Part shown: positions 1 to 7,635 of the stretch, piece after piece
Numbering within the stretch: the stretch's first letter is position 1
Layout of the letters: the number at the start of each line of letters is the position of its first letter
Assembly (NCBI GenBank): GCA_045600965.1
Contig: JAZRYW010000014.1
Location: 1 to 60,297 of the forward strand
Direction: 5' to 3'
Length of the DNA stretch: 60,297 nt
Source of the DNA: RGIG6374 sp045600965
Lineage (GTDB): Bacteria > Bacteroidota > Bacteroidia > Bacteroidales > UBA932
Translations under genes and position numbers: made by a program
The notes under the pieces: generated by a model
What the model was told of the DNA's origin: nothing
What the model saw: the letters and a program-made list of their open reading frames with translations, nothing else
Databases searched by the model: none

Positions 1-106
1 GGGGCCGGAGCCAGGCTGAAGCTGGGGCCGAAACCAGGCCTTGGGCCAGGGCCGGAGCCCGGAGACCCCCAGAGAGCCCGGAGAAAAATCCGCAGGCAAA
101 CTCCAC

Positions 107-138
107 TTTGCTACGTTTTCAGTCAAATTCGTAGCAAA
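107..138. repeat. TTTGCTACG palindrome, copy 1
   Basis: The arms TTTGCTACG and CGTAGCAAA pair perfectly around a 14-base loop that begins TTTTCAGTCAA. Copies 2 and 3 lie at 159-188 and 630-661. The asymmetric loop gives the element an orientation, and copies 1 and 2 point the same way. Confidence 0.75.
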
Positions 139-158
139 TCTTCAATATTTTGACAATC

Positions 159-188
159 TGCTACGATTTCAGTTGATTTCGTAGCAAA
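159..188. repeat. TTTGCTACG palindrome, copy 2
   Basis: The arms TGCTACGA and TCGTAGCA flank the loop TTTCAGTTGATT. It is 20 bp downstream of copy 1 and in the same orientation. Confidence 0.75.
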
Positions 189-505
189 TGACAGTTTCAG
201 GTTTTGGCTGACAAGGCTTACCGCCTTTCACAGGTCTCGGCTGACGTCAGGACTTTATCTTTGTGCTGGGGCCCTGCCGGAGCTGAAGCTGGGCCCGGAG
301 CCAGGCTGAAGCTGGGGCCGGAGCCGGGCTGGAAGCCCGGGCAGTTGCCAGGCCCGGAGCCAGGCTGAAGATGGGGCCGAAACCAGGCCTTGGGCCAGGG
401 CCGGAGCCAAAGCCCTGCCGGAGCCCGGAGACACCCGGAGACTCCGGAGGCACCCGGAGAAAAAAATCTCAGGCAAACTCCACTTTGACTTGACGTGAGC
501 CCCTG

Positions 506-538
506 CAGAAGAACAAATCCGGTCATTTTGTTCTTTTG
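506..538. repeat. 33-bp CAGAAGAACA hairpin, inverted copy
   Basis: It runs from CAGAAGAACAAAT to TTTTGTTCTTTTG. Its reverse complement is nearly identical to the hairpin at 56140-56172, including the ATGACCGGA loop. A second, 32-bp member lies at 578-609 (CAGAAGAACATTT to TTCTTCTTCTG). Both are embedded in GCGCAGTCAGTGAGGGCTC-like spacer that is also shared with the 56-kb array. Confidence 0.75.
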
Positions 539-629
539 AGATAGTTCTGGCGCAGTCAGTGAGGGCTCTGGCGCAGTCAGAAGAACATTTCGGCCTTTTT
601 CTTCTTCTGCGGGGATTCGCACTCAGTCA

Positions 630-661
630 TTTGCTACGAAATCGACTGAAATCGTAGCAAA
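630..661. repeat. TTTGCTACGA palindrome, copy 3 (inverted)
   Basis: It has perfect 10-bp arms, TTTGCTACGA and TCGTAGCAAA, around the loop AATCGACTGAAA. That loop is close to the reverse complement of the copy 2 loop, so copy 3 is inverted relative to copies 1 and 2. Confidence 0.75.
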
Positions 662-975
662 ATATGGGGTTTTTGCCTGCGGCTCTTGCAAAATTGTCAG
701 TGGCATTGGGTGAGGATCTGATATGCATGAGCCCGGTTCTCCTCGATTCAAGTGGCTGTCGTCCCGTGACAGAGACATCGCTACAATATCTTTCAGATAC
801 CGATTCTCCATCTTACGGCATTTTGAAGAATGTCTTCCAAAACTTCCAAGCAGGTCCTATCGGTCTTCTTCTCTTTTATGCATCGGCCACGGCCACGCGG
901 AGACGCTTACTTTTCCAGCGCTGTTTTTTAGAAGCGGGGACTCGCTGTCATCTGTTTGGCAGTCAGAGTCTTTTC
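662..975. other. Intergenic, no gene recognised
   Basis: The short open frames here on both strands carry no recognisable domain, ribosome binding site or Bacteroidota promoter. I see nothing I can support beyond spacer between the repeat mosaic and the tRNA-Leu terminator. Confidence 0.5.
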
Positions 976-984
976 GGGAAAAAA

Positions 985-1021
985 TGAACAACCCCCACAG
1001 GCAGGTGTCTATGGGGGTTGT
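985..1021 (-). terminator. Rho-independent terminator of tRNA-Leu
   Basis: On the minus strand ACAACCCCCA and TGGGGGTTGT form a 10-bp stem followed by a T-rich stretch. It lies just past the 3' end of the minus-strand tRNA-Leu. Confidence 0.75.
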
Positions 1022-1024
1022 CTG

Positions 1025-1109
1025 TACCCGGAGCCGGGGTCGAACCGGCACAGCCATTACAGCCACTGGTGTTTGAGACCAGCGCGTCTACCGATTCCGC
1101 CATCCGGGC
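1025..1109 (-). tRNA. tRNA-Leu (anticodon CAA)
   Basis: On the minus strand the acceptor arm GCCCGGA pairs with TCCGGGT. The anticodon stem CTGGT/ACCAG encloses the loop CTCAAAC, giving anticodon CAA. A long variable arm typical of class II tRNAs precedes a T-loop reading GGTTCGACC. The 3' CCA is not encoded. A -7 promoter box (TACCTTTG) lies 14 bp upstream at 1123-1130 and a terminator lies downstream. Confidence 0.95.
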
Positions 1110-1122
1110 CTGATCGGGATTG

Positions 1123-1130
1123 CAAAGGTA
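1123..1130 (-). promoter_or_regulatory. -7 box of tRNA-Leu
   Basis: On the minus strand this is TACCTTTG, a match to the Bacteroidota -7 consensus TAnnTTTG at the right distance from the tRNA 5' end. Confidence 0.65.
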
Positions 1131-1142
1131 TGCTATTTTTTT

Positions 1143-1150
1143 TATTTTTG
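1143..1150 (+). promoter_or_regulatory. -7 box of aroB
   Basis: TATTTTTG matches the Bacteroidota -7 consensus and lies 24 bp before the chosen aroB ATG, divergent from the tRNA-Leu promoter. Confidence 0.55.
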
Positions 1151-1174
1151 CAATGTGGCAGATACCTCACAGTT

Positions 1175-2107
1175 ATGACCTTACGCAAAGAATTCATCAT
1201 CACTGACAGCCGTGTGGCATCTCTCTATCCCGATGCCGTCCGTCTGAAGGAGAAGGACGTATGCATAGTCATTCCCGAAGGGGAGGAGTCCAAGACACTT
1301 GCCACAGCGGAGCATATCATCGGCCGGCTGCTTGAGATGCGCGCCGACAGGGACAGCGTTCTGGTAGGGATCGGCGGAGGCGTTGTCTGCGACCTGGCAG
1401 GCTTTGTGGCGTCCGTATTCAAGCGCGGGACAGACCTTGTCCTCGAACCTACTACTCTCCTCGCGCAGGTGGACGCGGCGCACGGAGGCAAGAACGGAGT
1501 CGACGCATTCGGCCTGAAGAACCAGATAGGCTGCTTCAAGATGCCTCTGGAAGTGCGTATTCGCAAGGAATATCTCCGCACTCTGCCCCAGAGGGAATAC
1601 CTCGGCGGCATAGCCGAGATGCTGAAGACCTTCCTCATATCGGACGCAGCCCTCTACCGCAGCGCGGCCGCCTTCTTCAAGGACCACAACGACGTGCGTG
1701 ACCTGTCAGACCCCTCCGTCCTCGAGTCTCTGGGCTCTCTGGTGGACTGTGCCGCATCCATAAAGAGAGCGATTGTCGGCAGAGATCCCTATGACAGGGG
1801 CGAAAGGATGCTTCTCAATTTCGGGCACACTTTCGGCCACGCGATAGAACTTCACAGCGGACTGACGCACGGAGAGGCCGTTGCGGCGGGAATGGTGACG
1901 GCTATGGGAATGAGTCCGCTGCCGGCCGGCCGGATGGAGGAGGTGAAGGAAGATTTCGCCCGGATAGGGCTGCCCACGGCATCGCCCGTCAAAGAAGCCG
2001 ACCTTCGCGAAGCCATTCTCAACGACAAGAAAATCAAAGGTGGCGTATTGCGTATGGTCCTTCTCGAGGACATAGGCAGAGCCGTGATCCGTCAGGTGAC
2101 GGTATGA
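1175..2107 (+). CDS. aroB: 3-dehydroquinate synthase
   Basis: This enzyme turns DAHP into 3-dehydroquinate, the second step of the shikimate pathway, in the cytoplasm with NAD and a divalent metal. Seen in the sequence: the nucleotide-binding stretch IGGGVVCDLAGF, the lysine-rich active-site segment around QVDAAHGGKNGVD, and the metal ligands in GHTFGHAIE and HGEAVAAGM. The 310-residue product is shorter than the usual 340-370, with the deficit at the N-terminus. The frame stays open upstream, but the promoter at 1143-1150 and the MTLRKEF start argue for this ATG. No other aro genes are adjacent, and the PiT-like relic downstream is convergent. Confidence 0.92.
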   Translation: MTLRKEFIITDSRVASLYPDAVRLKEKDVCIVIPEGEESKTLATAEHIIGRLLEMRADRDSVLVGIGGGVVCDLAGFVASVFKRGTDLVLEPTTLLAQVDAAHGGKNGVDAFGLKNQIGCFKMPLEVRIRKEYLRTLPQREYLGGIAEMLKTFLISDAALYRSAAAFFKDHNDVRDLSDPSVLESLGSLVDCAASIKRAIVGRDPYDRGERMLLNFGHTFGHAIELHSGLTHGEAVAAGMVTAMGMSPLPAGRMEEVKEDFARIGLPTASPVKEADLREAILNDKKIKGGVLRMVLLEDIGRAVIRQVTV

Positions 2108-2123
2108 CAGGCAGGCACAGGTA

Positions 2124-2340
2124 TCAGAACGCCTTCAGCTGGCAGCCGCAGAGCAGCATTAATTCATAGATAAGACCGGAAACCACTATCACGGCCGGGA
2201 TGGTGAGCACCCAGGCCCATACGATATGCGGCCTTGATGATGTTTTCCGCCGACTGGATGTAAAGAGGGAAGAAGGACTTCTCCTTATTTTCGCGCGCAA
2301 AAATAGCCAAATAGTTCGAGCCTTTCTTTCTAATCTGCAT
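2124..2340 (-). pseudogene. Frameshifted membrane-protein relic
   Basis: Two overlapping minus-strand frames appear to be parts of one decayed gene. The upstream part (ATG at 2340) reads ...SFFPLYIQSAENIIKAAY. A shift of frame near 2230 then gives a hydrophobic tail, IVWAWVLTIPAVIVVSGLIY, ending at the stop at 2124. Neither frame alone looks complete. The tail resembles the last membrane helix of phosphate-permease-type carriers, but this is only a resemblance. A repeat element begins 31 bp upstream and may have removed the rest of the gene. Confidence 0.35.
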
Positions 2341-2371
2341 TTTTTTTGCAAAATTTGTATCCGACTGTTTG

Positions 2372-2535
2372 AGAATCTGTTTTGAAATGGTTCACGAAAA
2401 TGATTATAGGTTATTTTTCAGTAGATTTTTTGATGATTTGAAGGAGCAACGGGGTTCCGTTGTGACTGAAAAGCAGCGAAAAATATGCGAAAAAGAAACA
2501 TAAGTATTGAAGTTAATCATTTCAAAACAGATTCT
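2372..2535 (+). mobile_element. REP/MITE-like element, copy a (164 bp)
   Basis: It is bounded by inverted repeats: AGAATCTGTTTTGAAATG at the left and its reverse complement CATTTCAAAACAGATTCT at the right. Inside is a hairpin CAACGG-GGTT-CCGTTG preceded by GGAG. An ATG in the left end opens a 38-codon frame (2387-2503, beginning MVHENDYRLFFSRFF and ending KICEKET). Other copies are at 9327-9472, 23194-23357 and 60157 to the window end. No clear target duplication is visible. It lies directly upstream of the carboxylesterase gene. Confidence 0.85.
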
Positions 2536-2563
2536 GAAATCCTAATATCCATAACAAATCAAT

Positions 2564-4030
2564 ATGAAAAAACTTCTCGTTTCTCTTTGCGCACTTGCCT
2601 GCCTGGCAGGGTGCACAAGCACAAAGACCTGCCCGGTCCTTACCGTTGAAGGCGGTCAGATCCAGGGCGTGAACGCCGAAATCGAAGGCGTTTACGTATA
2701 TCGTGGAATACCTTATGCTGCGGCTCCCATCGGAGACCTCAGATGGAAGGAACCCCAGAGCGTCGTTGCCTGGGAAGGTGTGAAACTCTGCGACAAGTTC
2801 GGTCATCCGGGCTATCAGTCAGTCCATTATCCCGGCGGTTACACCACCGAATGGGGCTACGGCGACGAATCTCCCTACAGCGAAGACTGCCTCTACCTCA
2901 ACGTATGGACCAAAAATCCCGGTGAAATCGACAGGAAGCTTCCCGTTGCATTCTGGATACACGGCGGCGGATACCGCGAAGGCTGGGGCTCGGAACCCGA
3001 ATTCGACGGCCAGGAATGGGCAAACAAGGACGTCGTGCTGGTTTCCATCAACTACCGTCTCGGTGTGTTCGGATTCCTCACCCATCCCGAACTCTCCGCT
3101 GAAAGCCCTCACGGCGTATCCGGCAACTACGGCATCCTCGACCAGATTGCAGCCCTCAAGTGGGTCAAGGAGAACATCGCTCAGTTCGGCGGAGACCCTG
3201 ACAACGTGACCATCTTCGGCCAGAGCGCCGGTGCAGGCAGCGTCAGGACCCTCTGCGAATCACCCCTCACCGTCGGCCTCTTCAACAAGGCTGTCATTAT
3301 GAGCGGCGGCGGACTCAACATCAATCCCGCAGCGCCTTCAGTAGGAATGCCATCCTTCACACTGGCCGATGCCGAACAGAGAAGCAAGGAAGTTCTCGAC
3401 TGGGCAGGTCTGACCGACCTCAAGAAGATGCGCGCCGCATCAACCGAGACCCTCTATGCCCTGAGCACCATCAAGAATATGGTTGACAACCCCAATCCCG
3501 ATCCCGCAGCAGGCTTTATGAGAATGTTCGCAGCGGGCCTCACCGGTATGCCCGTAGTTGACGGCTATGTAAGCCTCACCAGCTTCGACCAGGCCGCAAT
3601 CAACGGCACTCTGCCCAACATCCCCTATATGATAGGCTACACGATGAACGATATGGGCAATATGGCACAGGGCATCGCAGACTTCTGTCTCAACCGTGAA
3701 AGCGCCGGCGGTGTCGGCTATGCATACGAATTCGCACGTCCCCTTCCCGATGACGGAAGCCAGACCGTGAACGTTCTCAAGGGTGCATTCCACTCTTCAG
3801 ACCTCTGGTTCGTGTTCAAGTCCCTCAAGCATTGCTGGCGTCCCTGGACCCAGGGCGACTGGGACCTCTCCGAGGTTATGCTCACCGCCTGGAGCAATTT
3901 CGTAAAGACAGGCAACCCCGGCGACAGCTGGCAGCCTTACACCAAGGAAAATCCCAAGTTTATGGTTTTCAAGCTCGATGCTGAAGATAATGAAGCATCC
4001 GCAATGGGCGACCCTGTTACCGAACTTTGA
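2564..4030 (+). CDS. Type-B carboxylesterase lipoprotein
   Basis: This is an alpha/beta hydrolase of the carboxylesterase/cholinesterase family, predicted to cleave ester bonds at the cell envelope. The first 17 residues form a lipoprotein signal (LVSLCALACLAGC). The family signature EDCLYLNVW is present, as are the oxyanion segment WIHGGGY, the nucleophile elbow GQSAGAGS and a likely catalytic His in GAFHSSDLW. At 488 residues it is near normal family length. It is followed after 10 bp by a DUF4380-like gene, so the two may be co-transcribed. Substrate is unknown; in gut Bacteroidales such enzymes often deacylate glycans, which is inference here. Confidence 0.88.
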   Translation: MKKLLVSLCALACLAGCTSTKTCPVLTVEGGQIQGVNAEIEGVYVYRGIPYAAAPIGDLRWKEPQSVVAWEGVKLCDKFGHPGYQSVHYPGGYTTEWGYGDESPYSEDCLYLNVWTKNPGEIDRKLPVAFWIHGGGYREGWGSEPEFDGQEWANKDVVLVSINYRLGVFGFLTHPELSAESPHGVSGNYGILDQIAALKWVKENIAQFGGDPDNVTIFGQSAGAGSVRTLCESPLTVGLFNKAVIMSGGGLNINPAAPSVGMPSFTLADAEQRSKEVLDWAGLTDLKKMRAASTETLYALSTIKNMVDNPNPDPAAGFMRMFAAGLTGMPVVDGYVSLTSFDQAAINGTLPNIPYMIGYTMNDMGNMAQGIADFCLNRESAGGVGYAYEFARPLPDDGSQTVNVLKGAFHSSDLWFVFKSLKHCWRPWTQGDWDLSEVMLTAWSNFVKTGNPGDSWQPYTKENPKFMVFKLDAEDNEASAMGDPVTEL

Positions 4031-4040
4031 AACGATAAAG

Positions 4041-4901
4041 ATGCGCAGAACATTTGCTGTAATACTGACTCTTGCGCTTGGGCTTTTCCAGGCTCAGGCG
4101 CAGGAGTCTCTTTATACGGTCACATCCGGTGACGTGACCCTGACCGTCGATGCTGCAAGAGGCGGCAAGATACTGTCGTTCAAACACGGCGACAAGGAGG
4201 TAATATCACAGGTGCAGGGCTTCAACTCTTTCGGAAGCACCTTCTGGACAAGTCCGCAGAAAGTCTGGAACTGGCCCCCCGTGGCCGAATTCGACCGTCT
4301 CCCCTATACTGTCGAGGAGAAGGACGGACACGTCATCCTCACAAGCCAGGTGCCCAAGAGGCTTCCCTACAGGATAGTCAAGGACATACGTCCCGGCAAG
4401 CCGGGCAGTGTGGTGATAACCTATACCATCGTCAATGAGTCGGATTCCGAGCAGAGCGTGGCTCCCTGGGAGATCACACGCGTTCCCGCCGACGGAACCG
4501 TATTCTTCGACGCGCCCCTGGAGGGCATCACTCCCGCAGGGCTGATGGATTTCAAGGATGCTCACTCCCTGAGCTGGTACACCATCGATCAGGCTCCCCA
4601 GAACCGCAAGATCAACGCTGACGGCAAGGGCTGGTATGCCTTCGCAGGCAACGGCCTGCTCCTGATAAAGAGTTTCGAGGATATAGATCCTTCGCAGAGC
4701 GCTCCCGAAGAGGCGGAAATACAGGTCTATGTTGATATGGGCCACGCCTTCGTGGAACTCGAGTGCCAGGGCGAATACAAGACGCTCCAGAGCGGTGAAA
4801 GCCTCTCGTGGACCGTCACCTGGTATCTCGTTCCCCAGAAGGGCGACGTTCCTTCAAAGGCTCTGGCAAAACTCGTCAGGAAGACTCTCCGCAGCAGGTA
4901 G
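4041..4901 (+). CDS. Exported DUF4380-like protein
   Basis: A 286-residue protein with a clear signal peptide (MRRTFAVILTLALGLFQAQA). The body looks like the beta-rich aldose-epimerase/galactose-mutarotase type fold seen in DUF4380: a repeated VTLTVDAARGGKILSFKHG start and a conserved WNWPP segment (residues about 77-81). The ATG at 4041 is preferred over the earlier in-frame starts because it begins the signal peptide and follows the esterase stop by 10 bp. A role in carbohydrate handling is inferred only from the family fold and from the neighbouring esterase. Confidence 0.65.
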   Translation: MRRTFAVILTLALGLFQAQAQESLYTVTSGDVTLTVDAARGGKILSFKHGDKEVISQVQGFNSFGSTFWTSPQKVWNWPPVAEFDRLPYTVEEKDGHVILTSQVPKRLPYRIVKDIRPGKPGSVVITYTIVNESDSEQSVAPWEITRVPADGTVFFDAPLEGITPAGLMDFKDAHSLSWYTIDQAPQNRKINADGKGWYAFAGNGLLLIKSFEDIDPSQSAPEEAEIQVYVDMGHAFVELECQGEYKTLQSGESLSWTVTWYLVPQKGDVPSKALAKLVRKTLRSR

Positions 4902-4940
4902 CGTCAGGACAGTATTTTTTGCAATTCCGAAAAACAAGGC

Positions 4941-4948
4941 TAACTTTG
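4941..4948 (+). promoter_or_regulatory. -7 box of tRNA-Pro
   Basis: TAACTTTG matches TAnnTTTG and lies 10 bp before the tRNA 5' end. Confidence 0.65.
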
Positions 4949-4958
4949 CCCTGCGTTT

Positions 4959-5032
4959 CGGGATGTGGCGCAGTTGGTTAGCGTACTTGGTTTGGGACCA
5001 AGTGGTCCTCCGTTCGAGTCGGAGTATCCCGA
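4959..5032 (+). tRNA. tRNA-Pro (anticodon TGG)
   Basis: The acceptor CGGGATG pairs with TATCCCG. The anticodon stem CTTGG/CCAAG encloses TTTGGGA, giving anticodon TGG. The T-arm is CTCCG-TTCGAGT-CGGAG. CCA is not encoded. A terminator hairpin follows at 5041. Confidence 0.95.
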
Positions 5033-5040
5033 CACAGCAA

Positions 5041-5073
5041 AAGGCTGGCTTCTATGAGGCCGGCCTTGGTTTT
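5041..5073 (+). terminator. Terminator after tRNA-Pro
   Basis: AAGGCTGGC pairs with GCCGGCCTT around TTCTATGAG, followed by GGTTTT. It ends 3 bp before the MATE start codon. Confidence 0.65.
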
Positions 5074-5075
5074 AG

Positions 5076-6455
5076 ATGCTTTTGACTGTGAACAGGGAAA
5101 TCCTCAGACTGGCCTTGCCGAGCATTCTGGCAAACATCACCGTCCCTCTTGTGGGGATGGTGGACATTGCCGTGGCCGGACATCTGGGAGGAAGTCAGGG
5201 TACGGCGGCGATGATAGGCGGCGTGGCGATAGGCTCGCTGCTCTTCGACCTCCTCTACTGGAACTTCTCCTTTCTCAGGGTCGGTACAGGCGGTCTGGTG
5301 GCACAGGCCTTCGGCAGGACCGGAGGCGGCGACCGGTGTGCGGACATATTCGTCAGGAGCGTCATTCTGGCCCTTCTGATATCGGTGGTGGTAATAGCCG
5401 TGAAATGGCCTTTCCAGAAGCTCGCCTTCCTGGTGGTGATGACCACTCCGGAAGTACACGACCTTGCCCTGAAATACTTTATGATAAGAATCTGGGCCGC
5501 TCCGGCAACGCTGTCGCTGATGTCCTTCAGGGGCTGGTTCGTGGGGATGCAGGACTCCTTCAGTTCGATGCTGACCGACCTTGTGGTCAATGTGGTGAAC
5601 GTGGTTGCCAGCATAGTCCTTTCCCTGGGCATCGGCTCCAGGGAGGGGATAGGTTTCGCGGGCATTGCCTGGGGAACGGTCATAGCGCAGTATTCAGGAC
5701 TCATTCTGGCCTGTGCCATCGTAGCCTTCAAATACAGGAGGATGCATTTCCGGCTCACCGTTCCGGGAAGGGAGGAACTGAAGAAATACACGGCTATGAA
5801 CAACGACCTTTTCATCAGGTCGCTCTGCTTCATCGCCATATATATAGGATTCACAACCATATCCGCCCGATATGGTGACGTGTTTCTTTCGGCCGGCTCG
5901 ATACTGATGAAGATACTGATGCTCTTCTCATATTTCACCGACGGGTTCGCATACAGCGCGGAGGCGCTGTCAGGCCGTTTCATAGGCGCCGGCGACCGGG
6001 TGAACCTTCGCCGCACGGTGAGGTATGTGTTTGTATGGAGTCTTGCTGTGGCGCTGCTCTTCGTGGCGATATATGCCTTCGAGGGGGATTGGATAGTGCA
6101 TCTGATGACCACCGACAGCCAGGTGGCCGATGCCTGCGGACCATTTCTGTGGTGGCTTCTGCTGATGCCTCCGCTGGGCTGCGCGGCATTCACCTGGGAC
6201 GGCATATATGAAGGTGCGACGGCGTCGGCGGCCGTGCGCAACGCGATGACGGGAGCATTCCTGATATTCTTCGCCGTCTATTTCGTCGGTATTTTCTTCC
6301 TGGGCATACCTTCCTCATCGGACGGATCAACCCTTGCGGTGGATGCGATGAATCTGCTTATGGCAGCATATTTCGCCCATCTGCTGTTCCGTGCGGTCTA
6401 TCTCACCGCAAGATATCCGAAGGTCATACTGCCGAGGACCGAAACGGAGTCATAG
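5076..6455 (+). CDS. MATE family efflux transporter
   Basis: A 459-residue inner-membrane protein with about 12 hydrophobic segments, the usual length for MATE/DinF exporters that expel drugs or metabolites using Na+ or H+ gradients. The N-terminus LRLALPSILANITVPLVGMV with the following DIAVAGHLG is typical of the DinF branch. The start lies immediately after the tRNA-Pro terminator, so its own promoter is unclear and it may depend on read-through from the tRNA. The stop codon is followed at once by a solo copy of the REP/MITE end. Substrate cannot be inferred. Confidence 0.9.
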   Translation: MLLTVNREILRLALPSILANITVPLVGMVDIAVAGHLGGSQGTAAMIGGVAIGSLLFDLLYWNFSFLRVGTGGLVAQAFGRTGGGDRCADIFVRSVILALLISVVVIAVKWPFQKLAFLVVMTTPEVHDLALKYFMIRIWAAPATLSLMSFRGWFVGMQDSFSSMLTDLVVNVVNVVASIVLSLGIGSREGIGFAGIAWGTVIAQYSGLILACAIVAFKYRRMHFRLTVPGREELKKYTAMNNDLFIRSLCFIAIYIGFTTISARYGDVFLSAGSILMKILMLFSYFTDGFAYSAEALSGRFIGAGDRVNLRRTVRYVFVWSLAVALLFVAIYAFEGDWIVHLMTTDSQVADACGPFLWWLLLMPPLGCAAFTWDGIYEGATASAAVRNAMTGAFLIFFAVYFVGIFFLGIPSSSDGSTLAVDAMNLLMAAYFAHLLFRAVYLTARYPKVILPRTETES

Positions 6456-6456
6456 G

Positions 6457-6472
6457 TTTCAAAACAGATTCT
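6457..6472 (-). repeat. Solo REP/MITE end between two convergent genes
   Basis: TTTCAAAACAGATTCT is the terminal inverted repeat of the 164-bp element without the rest. On the minus strand it begins on the last base of the envC-like stop codon (TGA-GAATCTGTTTTGAAA) and fills the 16 bp up to the MATE stop. Confidence 0.75.
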
Positions 6473-7635
6473 CAGAGTTTGAGCCAGGATTCGGGATTCT
6501 GCTTTTCGGTGCCGTTCCATACCTGGAAATGCAGGGCCGATGCGCCGTCTGTCACTTCAAGGGTGCCGAGATTGTCTCCGAGGGAGACCTTCTGCCCGGG
6601 TTTGACGCTCACCGTGGCGAGTTTGCAGTAGAATGTGAAATATGATCCGTGCTGCACCAGCACGCACTGATTGTAGCCGGGAATGACCAGGATCTGCTTC
6701 ACCACTCCGTCGAAGACGCAGCTTACGCGCGCCTTTGCCGACGTTGCGATGGTCACGCCGCTGTTGAAGGGCATCTTGATATTCCTGTAGACGGGATGAA
6801 TCTGCTCGCCGTAGTGTTCCACTATCACACCCTTTTCCACAGGGAGAGGAAGTTTGCCCTTGTTCTGCTCGAATTTGCCGGAAAGCTTCGTGTCCACGGT
6901 CTTGCTTTTGGAGTCCTTCCTGACGCTCTCGGCCACGGCCTTCTCTATTTCGCGGTTGAGCCTTTCCACCTCCTTGCGCTTGCGGGCTATGTCCTCCTTG
7001 TATTTCTTCTCGCTTCGGGTAAGCTGCCTGATGAGCTTTTTGCTCTCGTTCTGGTCCGCGGCGAGCCTGTTGTATTCGTTCGTGCGGCTGGCTCTGGCGT
7101 CCAGGGCCTCCTGACGCATCAGGGAGAGATACTGCTTCTCGGCGTTTATCTCGTCACGCGTCTGGAGTATCTTCACTCCGTCGCTGTTCATCGTACGGGA
7201 GAGATTCTTCAGGTAGCTGTAGCGGCGCAGGCTCTGGGATGCGTCCTTCGCGCCGAAGATATACATAAACCAGAGTTTCGCATCACGGTTGCGGTAGGTG
7301 TTGTAGACGAGTCTCGAATAATAGGTCTGCAGGGTGTCAAGCTCCCTTTCGAGCCTGGTTATGTCCTCCTCCCTCTGCGCGATGCTTTTGTCATATTCGG
7401 CAATCTGTCGGTCAATGTCCCTGATGAGCCGCTTCCGGGACGACATTTTCTCATTGATGAGCGACAGCTGATGCTCTGAGGCCTTCTGGCGCGACTTGTT
7501 CTCGCCCAGCAGTTTGTCGATGGCGGCAATCTCCTCCTCGATACGTTTCTTGCTCTCGTTCTGCTTGGAAACGTCCTGCGCACCGGCCGCAAGAGGTATG
7601 AGGATTGCGGTTATGACTGTGAAAAGGCGTCTCAT
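6472..7635 (-). CDS. EnvC-like murein hydrolase activator (degenerate M23)
   Basis: A 387-residue exported protein: signal peptide (residues 1-19), a long coiled coil (about 22-250, rich in K/E/R heptads) and a C-terminal LytM/M23 domain (about 270-387). This is the EnvC/NlpD-type layout, whose members switch on cell-wall amidases at division rather than cutting peptidoglycan. Consistent with that, the zinc-binding HxxxD position reads NSGVT and the HxxYxHL position reads HGSYFTFYCKL, so metal ligands are missing. Its start overlaps the stop of the upstream TPR gene by 4 bp (ATGA), so the two are probably translationally coupled. Confidence 0.82.
   Translation of the reverse strand: MRRLFTVITAILIPLAAGAQDVSKQNESKKRIEEEIAAIDKLLGENKSRQKASEHQLSLINEKMSSRKRLIRDIDRQIAEYDKSIAQREEDITRLERELDTLQTYYSRLVYNTYRNRDAKLWFMYIFGAKDASQSLRRYSYLKNLSRTMNSDGVKILQTRDEINAEKQYLSLMRQEALDARASRTNEYNRLAADQNESKKLIRQLTRSEKKYKEDIARKRKEVERLNREIEKAVAESVRKDSKSKTVDTKLSGKFEQNKGKLPLPVEKGVIVEHYGEQIHPVYRNIKMPFNSGVTIATSAKARVSCVFDGVVKQILVIPGYNQCVLVQHGSYFTFYCKLATVSVKPGQKVSLGDNLGTLEVTDGASALHFQVWNGTEKQNPESWLKL

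Larger units (their letters stand above)
1..660. repeat. GC-rich intergenic repeat mosaic
   Basis: This stretch has no convincing gene. It is built from imperfect direct copies of GC-rich words: the block at about 9-60 recurs at about 358-410, and the words GCCAGGCTGAAG and GGGCCAGGGCCGGAGCC recur. It also carries three copies of a TTTGCTACGA...TCGTAGCAAA palindrome and two copies of a 33-bp CAGAAGAACA-type hairpin that is also found near 56.1-56.4 kb. The proline/glycine-rich open frames across it come from base composition and repetition and are not treated as genes. Confidence 0.8.

Noticed and set aside
218..622. Proline/glycine-rich minus-strand ORFs
   Set aside because: They lie in the GC-rich repeat mosaic, occur in several frames at once and have no promoter or domain.
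723..1076. 117-residue plus-strand ORF
   Set aside because: It runs antisense through the tRNA-Leu gene and its terminator and has no recognisable motif.
2372..2535. The repeat element as a riboswitch or promoter of the esterase
   Set aside because: The same sequence occurs in unrelated contexts and in both orientations, which fits a mobile repeat.
6649..7479. 276-residue plus-strand ORF
   Set aside because: It is antisense to the EnvC-like gene, whose coiled coil and signal peptide are clear; long antisense frames are common in GC-rich genes.
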